From contig NC_051121.1 in NCBI RefSeq assembly GCF_014839805.1, positions 789,116 to 853,115 of the forward strand: a DNA stretch of 64,000 nucleotides. Reading direction: 5' to 3'. Positions 1 to 11,456 of this stretch are shown piece by piece. The notes under the pieces were generated by a model. The model searched no databases and was not told where the DNA came from. It saw only the letters and a list, made by a program, of their open reading frames with translations. The DNA is from Manduca sexta (Eukaryota; Arthropoda; Insecta; Lepidoptera; Sphingidae). Every line of letters begins with the position of its first letter. Position 1 is the first letter of the stretch. A program made the translations under genes and the position numbers.

Positions 1-250
1 CGCTATGTGAATAGAATTTTCCGAGTAAAATTGCCAAATTGTGGTCATTTTACTATAGAATTATTATCATATTATCCTCATTAATTGCGTGCACATTGTT
101 TGCACATTACGCCAACGCGTCATAAGTATAAGCAATAAAAGGGTGAGGTATCGAAGGGTGACTGAGTGAGTCATCGTCGCCAGCAAATTAATTGTTTACT
201 AGTATTTAATATCATTGTTACTGCTTAGTAGTAAAACAATAATAATAATA

Positions 251-561
251 ATATCAGCCCTGTATTATATACTGTCCCACTGTTGGGCACGGGCCTCCTC
301 TACTACTGAGAGGGATTAGGCCTTAGTCCACCACGCTGGCCTAGTGCGGATTAGTAGACTTCACATTATCCTCAATTTTATAACTTCTCAAGTATGTAAG
401 TTTTCTCGCAATATTTTACTTCACCGTTAAACCAAGCGATAATTCACAAAGAAGAATACACACATCATTTTAGAAAAGGCAGAGGTGTGTGCCCTTGGGT
501 TTTGAACCTGCAAACATTCGTCTTGGCTGAGCGTTCCACAACCAACTAGGCTATCGCCGCT
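251..561 (-). mobile_element. tRNA-derived SINE copy
   Basis: On the minus strand the element opens with a pol III A-box-like GCGATAGCCTAGTTGG and a B-box-like GGTTCAAAACC, continues through a conserved body and ends in a tail reading ATACAGGGCTGATATT next to an (ATT)n run. The same sequence recurs at 5024, 8608, 9698 and 40188, which supports a dispersed SINE family. No target duplication was resolved. Confidence 0.75.
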
Positions 562-591
562 TTACTTACTAGTAATTGGAAAAAAACTATT

Positions 592-733
592 TTTACGAAT
601 TTTATCGCTTTTTTTTATATTATAATTTTTTCCCGACGTTTCGAAGACCTTGCACCTTTCGTGGTCACGGGGCGGACATTGTCCGGGACGTCGGGAGAAA
701 TTATAATATAAAATACCGCGAAAAATTCGTAAA
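592..733. mobile_element. Foldback element (MITE-like)
   Basis: Both ends read TTTACGAATTTT-like sequence in inverted orientation. The inner arms carry TATTATAATTT and CCCGACGT / ACGTCGGG, giving imperfect inverted arms of about 45 bp around a GC-richer core. Fragments of the same core (CCCGACG(T/C)TTCGAAGAC) occur near 44470. It is a non-autonomous, non-coding element; the family is not identified. Confidence 0.6.
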
Positions 734-2314
734 TTCAATGTCTAACATTCGCTAAACATAAGAAATACTTACTAGTAAATTAAGTAATTAGAAAGTATTA
801 AAATAACCAACAGCTACTTCCATAATCTTGACGTCTTTCACAGAAGGATTTTATATTGAATATCGGGAACTAGGATTTTTTTTATGATTAAAAATATTGT
901 ACCATAATGTAGTCCTGATCCAAACAAAAGTATGAAATTACAATAACATTTAATTCGGCATAAGCAACAAAACCCCCTATAGTCTCAATCCTTATCTCCC
1001 ACTGCGCCGCGAAGCTGTCACTAAGCGCTCTACATAAAATATGCACTGCAGCCGCTCAACGCAAACAATCCAATATATTTGCAAGTTGCTTCTACGACCC
1101 AAATATCTACTCATCAGTCAAATCAGACATGCACTAAACGAGCACGAGACATAAGTCAAACAGCCGACCGCAAAACGATCAACACGAAATCTAAATTAAA
1201 TCACAAAGCATAATAACGTGCCAAAAATCGACGTTAATTCAAGTAAGGCAGCTTCGAACGGGCTCAAGCGGGCTGAGGGGGGTCTAACTGACCCGTTTGG
1301 CACATCGGCACGCCATTCAGCGGGTTGTAATTAAGGGAATACATTCGTACAAATGTGCTTTGGGCCGGTTCGCGCGGTTCTTTATTAACGCTGTCCTCAT
1401 TACCCAGTTTTCTGGAATATTCTATGTTTTAGTTTCAACACGGCCGCGCGTGGACGGCAGACACCGCCGGGATTACACTCGGATCGGCTTGTTTCGCTAT
1501 TGTACGGACTGCATTGTGCTCGTTTAAAACTGTTCATGAGAATCATACACGGGCAAGTTAAAAAGAAACAAAGCATAGGGTCTTTGATTAATCGCAAACG
1601 GCATGAAGCCAGTAACAATTCTCGTTTAAAAGGTATACTGTAATTACTAGGCCTTATGAGAACTAAACATCTGCCTTAGGGTGAGGAGGTACGGTGCAAT
1701 ACACCACATTGTTAGTCCACATTCCGAATTCCAGATTGAATGGGCATCGGGCAGGTGCGAGCTACTCGGCATCAGACGAAAAAGCTGTCCGTCCGTGCTC
1801 TGCGTCCAATTATATAAATAATCAGTCATCGGCACCGAGCCATGCATTAACTAGACAATTGACGCGCCTCATGTTGCTCGACATGCGGTCCTGGAATTAG
1901 CGATGTTTTTCCATAACAACTAATTCCATGCGCTAGCGGCTTTGTTGATCGCGTGTTGCGCCACAATTGCATACCTAACAATAAACGATTTAAACTCCGC
2001 CATATCGTAATGACATCACTCGTGCCGTATCTCGCGGACGGCGGAGAAAGTGGTCGAACACGCTAGTGCCGGCAATAAACGCCGTGCGTACGCGAAACTG
2101 GACATTTTGTCCGTCAGGGTTACTGGCAATATCAACGTTTTACATCAATCTTAATTCTACTGTTTGGCTGTCTTTTAGTTGTATTGAGGCTGTAATATTC
2201 AGCGGTCGATTATTTTTTGGATTATGAACAAGTAAAATAATATTCTAATCATTAATTTCAATAAACTGTGACGTACGGGGATGGAAATATGAGCGTATCT
2301 ATGACTGGCCTAAA

Positions 2315-2470
2315 GGTAAAATACGTAGAAATATTTTCCCGGGATAAAAGTAACCAATAGATCTCAGGTGAAGTGGCGTTACCTATTAATGAAGGAATAT
2401 TCCAACATCGGTTTAATAGTTTCGGTGATCAGCCCATACAAACCTTTCCTCTTTATAATATTATTATAGA
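2315..2470 (-). mobile_element. Helitron remnant
   Basis: The stretch carries the motif ATTTTCCCGGGA and ends, read on the minus strand, in TCTATAATAATATTATAAAG, which resembles the TC-initiated 5' ends of the other Helitrons here. The same body is seen at 55444-55631. The CTAG 3' end is not clear, so this is a truncated or decayed copy. Confidence 0.45.
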
Positions 2471-2755
2471 AATAGACAATGTGTACTTTCAATGACAAAC
2501 ATAATATTCCTAATATACTAGGACGAAACACCACATTTGCCGATATACAGTAACACTATTCGGGATTACAACTTCGACCTTTACGTTCGATCTCGATAAC
2601 TTCACCTTCGCATTGTTGCACGCTGAACCCTTGCCAATAGTTTGGCACAATACGATCGTGCCCTTTGATGGCAACCCTGGCTTACGTGAGTGACGAAATT
2701 ATATCAGTCACAACCCTAATTCACAGACATTCAATTACTGTTATTTATTAAGAGA

Positions 2756-3041
2756 CCAGTTGACCCGACAAACGTTGCCCTGTCATGACTATGTATGCAC
2801 GCGCGCATTCTGTCAATCGCTGACAGTTATTTCAAACAATTGACAGTTATATAAAATTAATATTTTCGTTAAGTTTTCTTAAATTTTCTAATTTTCCGCG
2901 CAATTTTTTGATTTTTTTCTTCCCATAAGAACCTTCTCCTGACAATAACAAACACAACAAAAAAAATAGTGAAATCGGTCCAGCCGTTTGCGCGTGATGG
3001 CGTGACCAAGGGAAATAGGGTTTCATTTTTATGTATATAGA
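2756..3041 (-). mobile_element. Short non-autonomous Helitron
   Basis: Read on the minus strand it starts TCTATATACATAAAAATGAA and ends GTCGGGTCAACTGG followed by T. A sister copy at 52358-52633 has the same body and an intact CTAG-T end. TC...CTRR ends without target duplication and with an A/T insertion site are the Helitron hallmarks. It has no coding capacity. Confidence 0.65.
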
Positions 3042-3493
3042 TAATTTTCTATCTTGAAATAGCTTTTATCGAACGAATAACTAATATTGAAATGTAACCC
3101 CCTGAGGCTATTCTTGTGCGCTCGGTCTCCACCGAATGCACGCCCATGCACAGGGGGACATTTGCTGCAGCCCTAGGCAGTCCAGTGTGTTAATACATAT
3201 TAAGCCCTATGAGGACTCGCGAACGTTTACTGGCCTTCTCCCCTCCGCGAATATGTGAATGTTCTGTCTTCTACTGGTTACAATACCTTGGGTATAATTA
3301 GATAAAATTACTGTAGTGTACTTATTATTATTTTCAGTAACTTCACGCGTAACAGCCGCAATTTTACTAGGTAACATTTGCTAAAATTAGGACGAATTCC
3401 GCTAATTTGAATTACGGATAATAACTTACCACGTTCGTAAACAACCTCCCTACCCTAGAGTCAATGACCTATGCTTACACTTGATTTTTTTTC

Positions 3494-3625
3494 ATAATAA
3501 GCTCGGCAAAGTGACTTCACTACAGCTGGTGTTATGTGAAGTGAAGCTCAAGAAAAATGTCAACTGGTAAAGGACAAAGGTATCCTTTATGGGTTGTCAC
3601 AATTATGCCGGCCTACTTATTCTAT
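3494..3625. repeat. Dispersed repeat fragment (retroelement 3' end-like)
   Basis: The fragment contains AAGCTCGGCAAAGTGACTTC, a purine-rich GTGAAGTGAAGC stretch and the marker TTATGCCGGCCT. The same order of motifs recurs at 25799-26215 and in part near 50260-50360. It is probably the 3' end of a non-LTR retrotransposon, but no coding sequence remains. Confidence 0.45.
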
Positions 3626-5023
3626 AAGTTCTACGAATTACTATACAATAAGAGTAAATAATTAGAACAACAATCGGCTTCTGTTAAAAAGAACACTCAA
3701 CCACTGAAATCAATCCATCCCCAACTACATTGAAATTTATTGTTAAACAAAACTCAACCTTATTATTACCAAAAATCTATAGCGGCAACTATTCAATCAA
3801 TAAAACATGACAACGGTCCGAACAAGCCAACATAAACCAGAATGTAATACACAGAAATTCGACACTCGTGGGAAAGGAACGTCACGTATTTTTTTTCTAC
3901 ATTTCGTATCGAGAACTGGCTTTAGGCTGTTCATTAAAAAAAAAAAAGAAGTAAATTGACGTTCCGGTATCGCCAATCCGAACCGCTTTGTTACTCCGTG
4001 AAGGATGTATGCGTCGGAACCGGGCATTTTTCTACTTTTTTTTGTGCCTTATACTTAACGTGTCTTTTCTGTGCCTAGCTCAAGAATGCTAAGCCTCGTA
4101 AATATATTTTCTAAGATGAAAAGATTTGCGTTTAAATAGAAAATACGTATTATGCTGTTGGCAAATGTCTGGTGTTCGATTTTTAAAAAACAAGATATAT
4201 TTTTTTAAATTTCGGAATGAATAAGACTATGACATTTATTTAACAGAAACGTGATGTTTATATCCTTCCACACATTTATGGTAGGTAGACATGACGATGT
4301 CTATTATATTAACTAATTCGTATTTCCCGTAAATCGATGGGGATCATCGAGATGCAATATTACAGGAATTTAATTATTGTTTTCCGTATCTTGTGCAGTT
4401 GGAATTACCACGCTAAAACACAGCGTTTTTATATTGAATTTTGACTGCATATTGAGTACTTTTTGGGTTCATATTTGCGGTTTAAACCACAAAAGATAAT
4501 CAGAGGCGCAAATAATACGAACATTCTGCACCAAAAAATTTTTTTATCCCATGATTCTATTGCAGACGATTCTATCATATTAACACAAATACTAATCACA
4601 AAAACTATTCCTATGCATTAAATTCTAAACACTATTTTTAAAATAACAAGACTCAAACCTACATTCAGATTCACAGCTCAACAGCCAACGATTCACTAAT
4701 ATCACATCAACCAGATACAATCAAACACATCTCAATCGTGAAAACAATTTAAAACAACTTGACACAATGAAGTGTTTTTAAATTAATGTAGTGTATAAAA
4801 GTATGAGTGAGTTAGTATGTATAAATGTATAAAAGTGGTCATGTATGAGTCAATCAGTGAGTCAAAGCACACACCGGCCAGTTTAGATTAGAGACGGCTA
4901 TAAACTGTTGTGTATTTACTCCGAGCCGCGATGATGGGGTCTTTAATACAGGATGCTTGCGTGCAGGCGGGCACATAAGTGCTCCAGTATACATCCTATT
5001 TCCTAGCTCCTACTAAACTAAAA

Positions 5024-5338
5024 GTGGCGATAGCCTTGTTGGGTGTGGAACGGACTGCTGAGACGAATGTCCGCAGGTTCAAATTCCAACGGCACGCACC
5101 TGACTTTTCTAAAATTATGTGTGTATTATTTATGAATTATCGCTTGCTTTAATGGTGGTGGACATCGTGAGGAAACCTGTATTTCTGAGTAGTTTTCTAT
5201 AAGAATTTTGAAGGTGTATGAAGTCTACCAATCCGCACTAGGTCAGCGTGGTGGACTAAGGCCTAATCCCTCGCAGTAATAGAGTAGGCCTTTGCCCAGC
5301 AGCGAGATAGTATATAATATAGGACTAATATTATATAA
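5024..5338 (+). mobile_element. tRNA-derived SINE copy
   Basis: Well preserved plus-strand copy with A-box-like GTGGCGATAGCCTTGTTGG, B-box-like CAGGTTCAAATTCC, body motif TGAATTATCGCTTGCTTTAA, and a 3' end TATATAATATAGGACTAATA. It is full length compared with the other copies and shows no coding capacity. Confidence 0.75.
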
Positions 5339-5551
5339 CGCTATACTACTTGACTACCTTATAGTTCCTAGTAATCAGACGTATTAATAATAACAAAGCT
5401 CATTGAATTTGGATCGCAGCAACCACGGTCCGTATTAGAGTGTAGGTTGCTTCTTATATTATTAATCGCATAGTCGGTGTCGAAAGTAGCTCCTGAACGA
5501 AATGGAGCTGTCATTGCGAGTTTTTACAAGCTCATATATTCGACTTCTAGC

Positions 5552-5798
5552 CAGTCCTGGATTTGCAAATAGGCCGTGTAAGCCGCGGCCTATGGGCGGC
5601 AGCCTCTTAGGGGCGGCAGATTTCGGAAGATGTTCACTGGATTTTATTTATTATTCGTTTAATTAGCTTTAGTGCCTTCTACATACAAACAAATGGAAAA
5701 TTGTAAAATATTTTAGAAACCTACATACATAAACCTACTTACATGGGGCGGCAGAAATAAAGTGGCCTACACTCATAAAAAATATAAATCCGGCACTG
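5552..5798. mobile_element. hAT-like MITE with 8-bp target duplication
   Basis: The ends are CAGTCCTGGATTT and, inverted, CAGTGCCGGATTT. They are flanked by CTTCTAGC on the left and CTTCTAGT on the right, an 8-bp duplication with one mismatch. hAT transposons make 8-bp duplications and have CAGTG-type ends, so a non-autonomous hAT element is likely. The interior carries GGGCGGCAG repeats and no reading frame. Confidence 0.65.
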
Positions 5799-6929
5799 CT
5801 TCTAGTAATTCGAAAATGTTGATAAGGTTCTTAAACTCACCTGCCATTTCAGGCACAGGTGAAAATCACGAGCCTGTATCAGAGCCCAGTCGTGCGTCGC
5901 AGTCACGTGTTGCTAGGAGCGTTTTAACGTATGCGAATTTACGGTAATTTAACACTTATTGAAATGAATTAATTATTCTTAATCGAAAAATATATATCGT
6001 ACCCATGTGTGACGTAACAACTCTCGAACAATTGAATTCTTTATGGGACACAATAAAAATACGACAATCATCCTTTAACAATAAAATCCATAATCGATTT
6101 TCATAATCAAAATTTATAAAAACATAACCGCCATTAAGTCGTAATAACACAGATTACATAATCACAAGTCAAAGATCCCCAACAAATATCTTAAAGCCAT
6201 CGACGTTATCGAGTTATCAACGTGTTTAGCTTTCCATTTCATCCGATCGGACTTTGTGTGGTGATTCATGGCGCGACCACGCGACATGCGCACGAGATGC
6301 GCGCTAAATGGTAAACCACGACCCGAGCCGCTACTGCAAGTGCCTGCTTTATTATATATGTATGTATGTATATCTAGAATTACTGAACTCATTGTAAAAT
6401 TCATTCATTAATAGGTGCTTTAAAGCTATGTTACGTAGACATAGTTTGTTGGTAATAATATGTCGAATTACTTAACTCATTTTAAAATTCATTCATTAAC
6501 AAAAAGCTACATTTTCTTTGAAAACGACTTTGAATTTTCGTATTCTAATTCTTATATTCTTGTAAACGTCACAAATGAAAACCGAGAGTAAAATCAAGTA
6601 TATTATGAAGTGTTTTTGACCTCATATTCGAAACAGATACTAGGATTCATGCAGCAAAATTTTTATTTGAAAAATATTATTCAGATATGATTTCCCTGGG
6701 TGGGGTGTACGAGGACAGTTGCACCTGGGCTACACATCCATTTATCTATGCATATGCCTTCACAAGAGACATTCCATTACTTCGAGTCGCTAGCATAACG
6801 TTTCTAGCGAATCTGTCTTATTCTAAGTTGACATTCTTAGATTACATAAATCTTCGATATAAATTATAAGACAACTATTTTATACATACGTCTATAATTT
6901 AGAAACATAATGTATATCACACGTACCCA

Positions 6930-7130
6930 GTATAATTGTAGCCAGTATAACTACTGGAAATAATAAGATTTAACATTTCATGTCTCAGGAGGGCGAGCGC
7001 AGTGGAATAAGAAACAATACTTTGTAATTCAAGGTGTAGGATGGTGTTTCTACTATTTATGGGTGGTCTTTTCGCTTTCCACAATCGAACGGCAAACTCG
7101 TCTCGTCATTCAAAGCAATAAACAAACAGT
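6930..7130 (+). repeat. Dispersed repeat copy, retroelement 3' end-like
   Basis: The marker order GTAGCCAGTATAACTACTGG, ATGTCTCAGGAGGGCGAGCG, GGATGGTGTTTCTACT and CGTCTCGTCATTCAAAGCAA is shared with copies at 21749-21935, 54118-54812 and 57449-57745. No target site or coding part remains in this copy. Confidence 0.55.
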
Positions 7131-8607
7131 CCTAAAAACCTAACAGGATTAACCTTGAGGTTGATCAAACCAAACTGCTTGGGTTGACCGAATTGGACAG
7201 TGATTTGCGATCACCTCTTTAAATATGTATTAGTCATTCATAGCAATAAAAAAAAGTCTTGCTATCAACATACAACAACCCAACCGTCTCTACGCTCTAT
7301 TAACCTAACCACCAATTTATTATATAATAAATTAAGCTAATAATTGTGTACGCGAGCATACAGCCGGTAGCGTTTGTTTGTGTTTAGCCGTCTTAATTCG
7401 TGAGCAGAGTACCCGCTAAAGGGCGGCCGGCATCAATACGTTACTTGTTATACAATCTATAATGAACATTTCACTTCGCATGGGATGTAGTACATTAACT
7501 TAAGTACATTGTGACCTTATGAAGGTCGTTGCAGACGGTGTCGGGTATCCGACTCGTATCCTGTATACAACTTCCATACAGGAAATGGGTTTGCAACGAG
7601 ATTGTAGTTTCGAGTTCTACTGTTGGTAGATCTCACGATTCGTTTGTAAGTGTTGAACTGAGTGTACTGTGTTTACATGGTCTATTTTGCGTCAAGCAAC
7701 AGTGTGCACGCACTGTTATATTCCGCTCGAAGGACCAATGTAATTTGACATTATGAAACTAATCATCGTGTCATATCTCCAGATAAAGGGACCAGTTCAT
7801 TATCAGTGTTTAATGATAAAAAGATCTGTAAAACGTACCTGTTTAATAGACGTGGCGTTTACATCAAGCGAGCTACTCGCCTCGTTATTAAGTAATAGGA
7901 TAGTATTACTAACTATTTTGACATATATTTCACATGAATACGTCAAACTGCACTACAGGGGCTTCCTTCGCGTACATTGTCAACGTAATTACATAATCGG
8001 ACTATGTCAACAGTCCAATACAGGAAGGTTCGAGTCCGTAATTTTGGAAACAATTTTCGCCCGAAGATAAATACTATGAGATGTTAATCGTATATAAATA
8101 TAGATTAACCTAAATTAAACCAAACCTAGCGTAGCGGTGATAGCTGGCCTCTTAACACTAATTGTATTTAATTTCGCTATTAACTCGAAGGTGCCAACCC
8201 TAACGCTTCATAATTTTTTAATAGTTTTCAGTTTGTGACAAAACCCACTTCATCTGTTTCTGCTTCGGAACATTAATCACGTTATTATTGAGGATTTGTT
8301 TACTTTCGCCTTTGATAACATTTGAGTGATAATAATTGTCTGAAACAGAGATTTTTCAACAAGCCATCCTCAATACATTGTTAATGTTCGATATCTATGC
8401 ACATGGTATTTATATAGGCTAGATGATGACTCTACGCACGGCTTGATTGGATCCCGTGCGTCTTCAACGCGTAGATAGTGAAATGTTTACGATAACAATC
8501 ATCATTGTAGTATCAATGAATGTGAACCAGCGCAACTGAATCGCGATGCGTGCCATCTTTACAAGTATTTATTGCGTTTATCATTTAATATATGTACATT
8601 ATAATAT

Positions 8608-8926
8608 AATATTAGCCCTGTATTATACACTGTCCTATTGCTGGGCACGGGCCTCTGCTACTGCTGAGAGGCATGACAAATTAGTCCGCCACGACGCTGG
8701 TCTAGTGGGATGGGTAGGCTTCACACACCTTCAAAATTCCTACACAGAACTTCTCGGGTATGCAAGTTTCCTCACGATGTTTTCCTTCACCGTTAAAGCA
8801 CGTGATAACTCACATAGAATACACACATAATCCTAAAAAAATCTCAAAGGTGTGCCCTTGCGTTTTGAACCTACGGACATTCGTCTCAGCAGTCCGTTCC
8901 ACAACCAACTAGGTTATCGCTGCGTT
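8608..8926 (-). mobile_element. tRNA-derived SINE copy
   Basis: A minus-strand copy of the same SINE: the 3' tail begins at ATATTAGCCCTGTATTATAC and the pol III box end lies at TAGGTTATCGCTGC. It is about full length, with point differences from the 5024 copy. Confidence 0.7.
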
Positions 8927-9085
8927 TATTATGCTCCTTAGAATGTCCCAAAAAACGCGACTCGTAAGTCCATGTCGTTTAATTTGAATGTTTCTGATTG
9001 ATCGAGAGTCCAACGCGTCACGTGTTAATCTCTCAGCCAATCACAATAAAACGACACGGAGTCGTGTCAAGTTTTTGCCCTTGCA

Positions 9086-9102
9086 CCCCCCCCCCCCCCC
9101 CC
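9086..9102. repeat. Homopolymer tract, 17 C
   Basis: A run of 17 cytosines in otherwise AT-rich DNA, just before a hAT-like MITE. It lies in non-coding sequence; its length is likely to vary between individuals or to be uncertain in sequencing. Confidence 0.9.
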
Positions 9103-9129
9103 TCCTGATACCCTCATGATATCGTAGAC

Positions 9130-9294
9130 CAGTGGCGAAGGGTCCATACAAGCTAATTCCTGCCGACTTCCCTTTTGTAACTTATGTAAAATGTAATAAT
9201 CATCAGATCGATTTGCAGACCGCATTAATGCATATAAGAAGTACCTATATGTTGTGCCGAGTTCCCCTTCGGTAAATTTCACCCTTTACCACTG
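9130..9294. mobile_element. hAT-like MITE (CAGTGGCGAAGGGT family)
   Basis: The element runs from CAGTGGCGAAGGGT to an inverted ACCCTTTACCACTG. Related copies are at 37638-37797, 47996-48167 and 51644-51793. The one at 37638 has a perfect 8-bp target duplication, assigning the family to hAT-like elements. This copy has no clear duplication. Confidence 0.6.
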
Positions 9295-9697
9295 CTCCAT
9301 ACTGCTTTAATAAACGCCGCAAAATTTCTTATTATTTCCTATTTAATACATTACGTGACTATTCACACGTATTGAAATAACACGACAAAAATTCCGCGTG
9401 GAATCTATATTGTAGAATGTAGAGAATACAGATCGTGATGTTATTGTTATAACTACGCAAGTTCGATATAGCAACTCGTAAAATGAGATAAGCGAAGAAT
9501 TAAATCCTACTGTAAACGTGGACTGTTTGCACTCGTACGTGTGTACATACAATATGTAAAAGTGAGTTATCTGTAATGATACTAATTAGACAGCATTAGT
9601 ATCATAATATCGCAGATATTTGCATATGCTTTTAAGTACTTTACAGTTAAAATCCATTATTTTTTTAAATCTACCACGCTTTAAATGTACACCAGTT

Positions 9698-9965
9698 ATA
9701 GGCGATAGTCTTTTTGGGCGTAGAACGGACTGCCTAGACGAATGTCCACAGATTCAGTACCCAAAGGCACCCCTGAATTTTATAAAATTATGTATGTGCC
9801 TTGCTGAATTATCGCTTGCTTAACGGTGAAGCAAAACATCGCGAGAAAACCTACCTACGAAGTTCTCTATAAGAAATTTGGAAGGTATGTGAAGTCTGCC
9901 AATCCACACTAGGCCAATGTGGTGGACCATTACCTCCTGGCAGTAGAGAAGGGTTGATATTATTT
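9698..9965 (+). mobile_element. tRNA-derived SINE copy, diverged
   Basis: A plus-strand copy with A-box region GGCGATAGTCTTTTTGGGCG and B-box region CAGATTCAGTACCC, both degraded, and body motif CTGAATTATCGCTTGCTTAA. The 3' end is cut short before the usual ATACAGGGCTGATATT tail. Confidence 0.65.
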
Positions 9966-10214
9966 TAAACCCCGAAAGATTTTTTTAATTCCTATCCGTG
10001 CGCCGACAACCTATTATCTTGTACACCATTTTCAACTCTATTGAAATTAAACAGTATTTTTCTGATTAGTAGATAAATTCCCGCGACCATTACTCTGATT
10101 GCATGCTGTTCCTGCTTTATTGGCGTACGGTGAATTGGTGTAGGCAGGGACGCAATGCTGGTCTTTTCATTAATTTCATATAGTAACCGAACTATTTAGC
10201 AAAAATATTATAAA

Positions 10215-11059
10215 CTAGCTTCCGCTCGCAGCTTCGCCCGCGTGGATTTCGGACTTCAAAAATGGAGCCGGTCGCGAACGTTCGAGAATGTTCTTTTTAC
10301 GAAGCTACTCGCTAGGTGATTGGCTAGCCTCTAGGTGCCAAGCAAGCCACCTGCCTGTGCGTTCGCCACCTTATATATATACAAAAATAATCCTTATAGC
10401 ATGATTCAGTATTCACGCATGATGGCTTATTATTAGCGTATTTCATGGATAACTTTGGTGTTTCTATACCGATTTCTATGATTCTTTTTTATGGAATATT
10501 TAATAATGTTAACTTTTTTAATTAGGGATGACTGAGAGTGTTATAAACGTAAGAGTAGACAAATATAATGAGAAAGCTTCGAACTGCTAAGCTATCGGGA
10601 GTTACACGTGTTATTGTGAGTCAACCATAAAAGATAGACATATGCTGTCGTGGGATATTTTTTACATAATTTTAAGGAGAACATTTCCGTCATACATGAT
10701 TTCTGTGTAGCTTCAACCATTAAGGTTGCACACGCGACGGAAGCTTAAAAAATGGAGTAACTTCTCCCGTTTTCCCAACATTTCCCTTCACTGCTCTGCT
10801 CCTATTAATTGTAGCGTGATGAAAAGTATACTATAACCAGCACGGGAGTATGACAAATAATTGTACCAAGTTTGGTTAAAATCCGTCGAGTAGTTTTTGT
10901 TTCTATAACGGTTATACAGACAGACAGACAGACAGACAAAAAAATTACTAATTGCATTTTTGGCATCAGTATCGTTCCCTAATCACCCCCTGATAGTTAT
11001 TTTGGAAATATATTTCATGTACAGAATTGACCTCTCTACAGATTTATTATAAGTATAGA
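10215..11059 (-). mobile_element. Non-autonomous Helitron, full length
   Basis: Read on the minus strand it starts TCTATACTTATAATAAATC and ends in the GC-rich hairpin region GCGGGCGAAGCTGCGAGCGG followed by AAGCTAG, with A before and T after: the canonical Helitron arrangement. A near-identical copy lies at 59462-60323 and an internally deleted one at 60935-61428. It contains a (GACA) run of 5 units and no helicase frame. Confidence 0.8.
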
Positions 11060-11329
11060 TATAGATAGATGTAATCCACAAAAATAGCACTCAGAAATGA
11101 TTTAACTTCCTATTCGTAAAAGAATTTTCAAAATCAGTGAAGTTGTTTCAGAGTTTGACTCGTAAACCTACATACATACTCACAAACTTTTCCTCTCCAT
11201 AAGTATAGGTAATCATTATCCGTATTCACGACATGCATCCCTATTCCCCTCTTTCCACTGTACGGCTATTGACGCAAACTTTACATTCGTTATAGTTTAT
11301 ACAATCGGTGTTCCACTAGCAGTTCGTAC

Positions 11330-11443
11330 CTTCAAACACTTGAGACAGAAGGTGTGCTGGCATGGCAGCACACGCGAGGAGGTGTCCAGCCGCTCGAGGC
11401 ACACGGAGCACTCCAGCAAGTCGTTCAGCAACCCCTCATCCAT
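11330..11443 (-). CDS. POSH: POSH / SH3RF-type E3 ligase, first coding exon
   Basis: This minus-strand exon encodes 38 residues beginning [19 protein letters not shown] and ending in CLK, then a GTACGA donor in phase 0. The RING half-motif is visible: C-x2-C, then C-x-H-x2-C-x2-C ([13 protein letters not shown]). The N-terminus [19 protein letters not shown] is the hallmark of POSH (plenty of SH3s), a RING plus multi-SH3 scaffold that acts in JNK signalling and endosomal trafficking and ubiquitinates partners. A splice acceptor (TTGCTGCAG) ends at 11457, so the exon also holds 13 bases of 5' UTR. The last RING cysteines and the SH3 domains must lie on exons beyond the window start; none was found at 1-11329. 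An upstream non-coding exon probably lies near 15.4 kb. Confidence 0.85.
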
Positions 11444-11456
11444 CCCAGATGGAAAC

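Larger units (their letters stand above)
1..11329. other. Repeat-rich non-coding stretch, probably POSH intron
   Basis: No exon with coding character was found here on either strand. Since the POSH first coding exon at 11330-11443 is on the minus strand and ends in a splice donor, this stretch is inferred to be its downstream intron, with the remaining exons beyond the window start. Several repeats listed separately (SINEs, Helitrons, hAT-like elements) fill parts of it. The rest, for example 735-2300, 3630-5020, 5810-6925 and 7135-8600, is AT-rich or unremarkable sequence in which I see nothing specific; open frames at 7529-8070 have no recognisable domains or flanking splice signals. Confidence 0.5.

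Noticed and set aside
7529..8070. Two consecutive open frames of 75 and 105 codons on the plus strand
   Set aside because: No recognisable domain, no fitting splice signals, biased composition typical of chance frames, and inside a repeat-rich stretch.
9067..9282. Open frame with a poly-Gly run on the minus strand
   Set aside because: The glycines come from the 17-C homopolymer and the rest is a hAT-like MITE.
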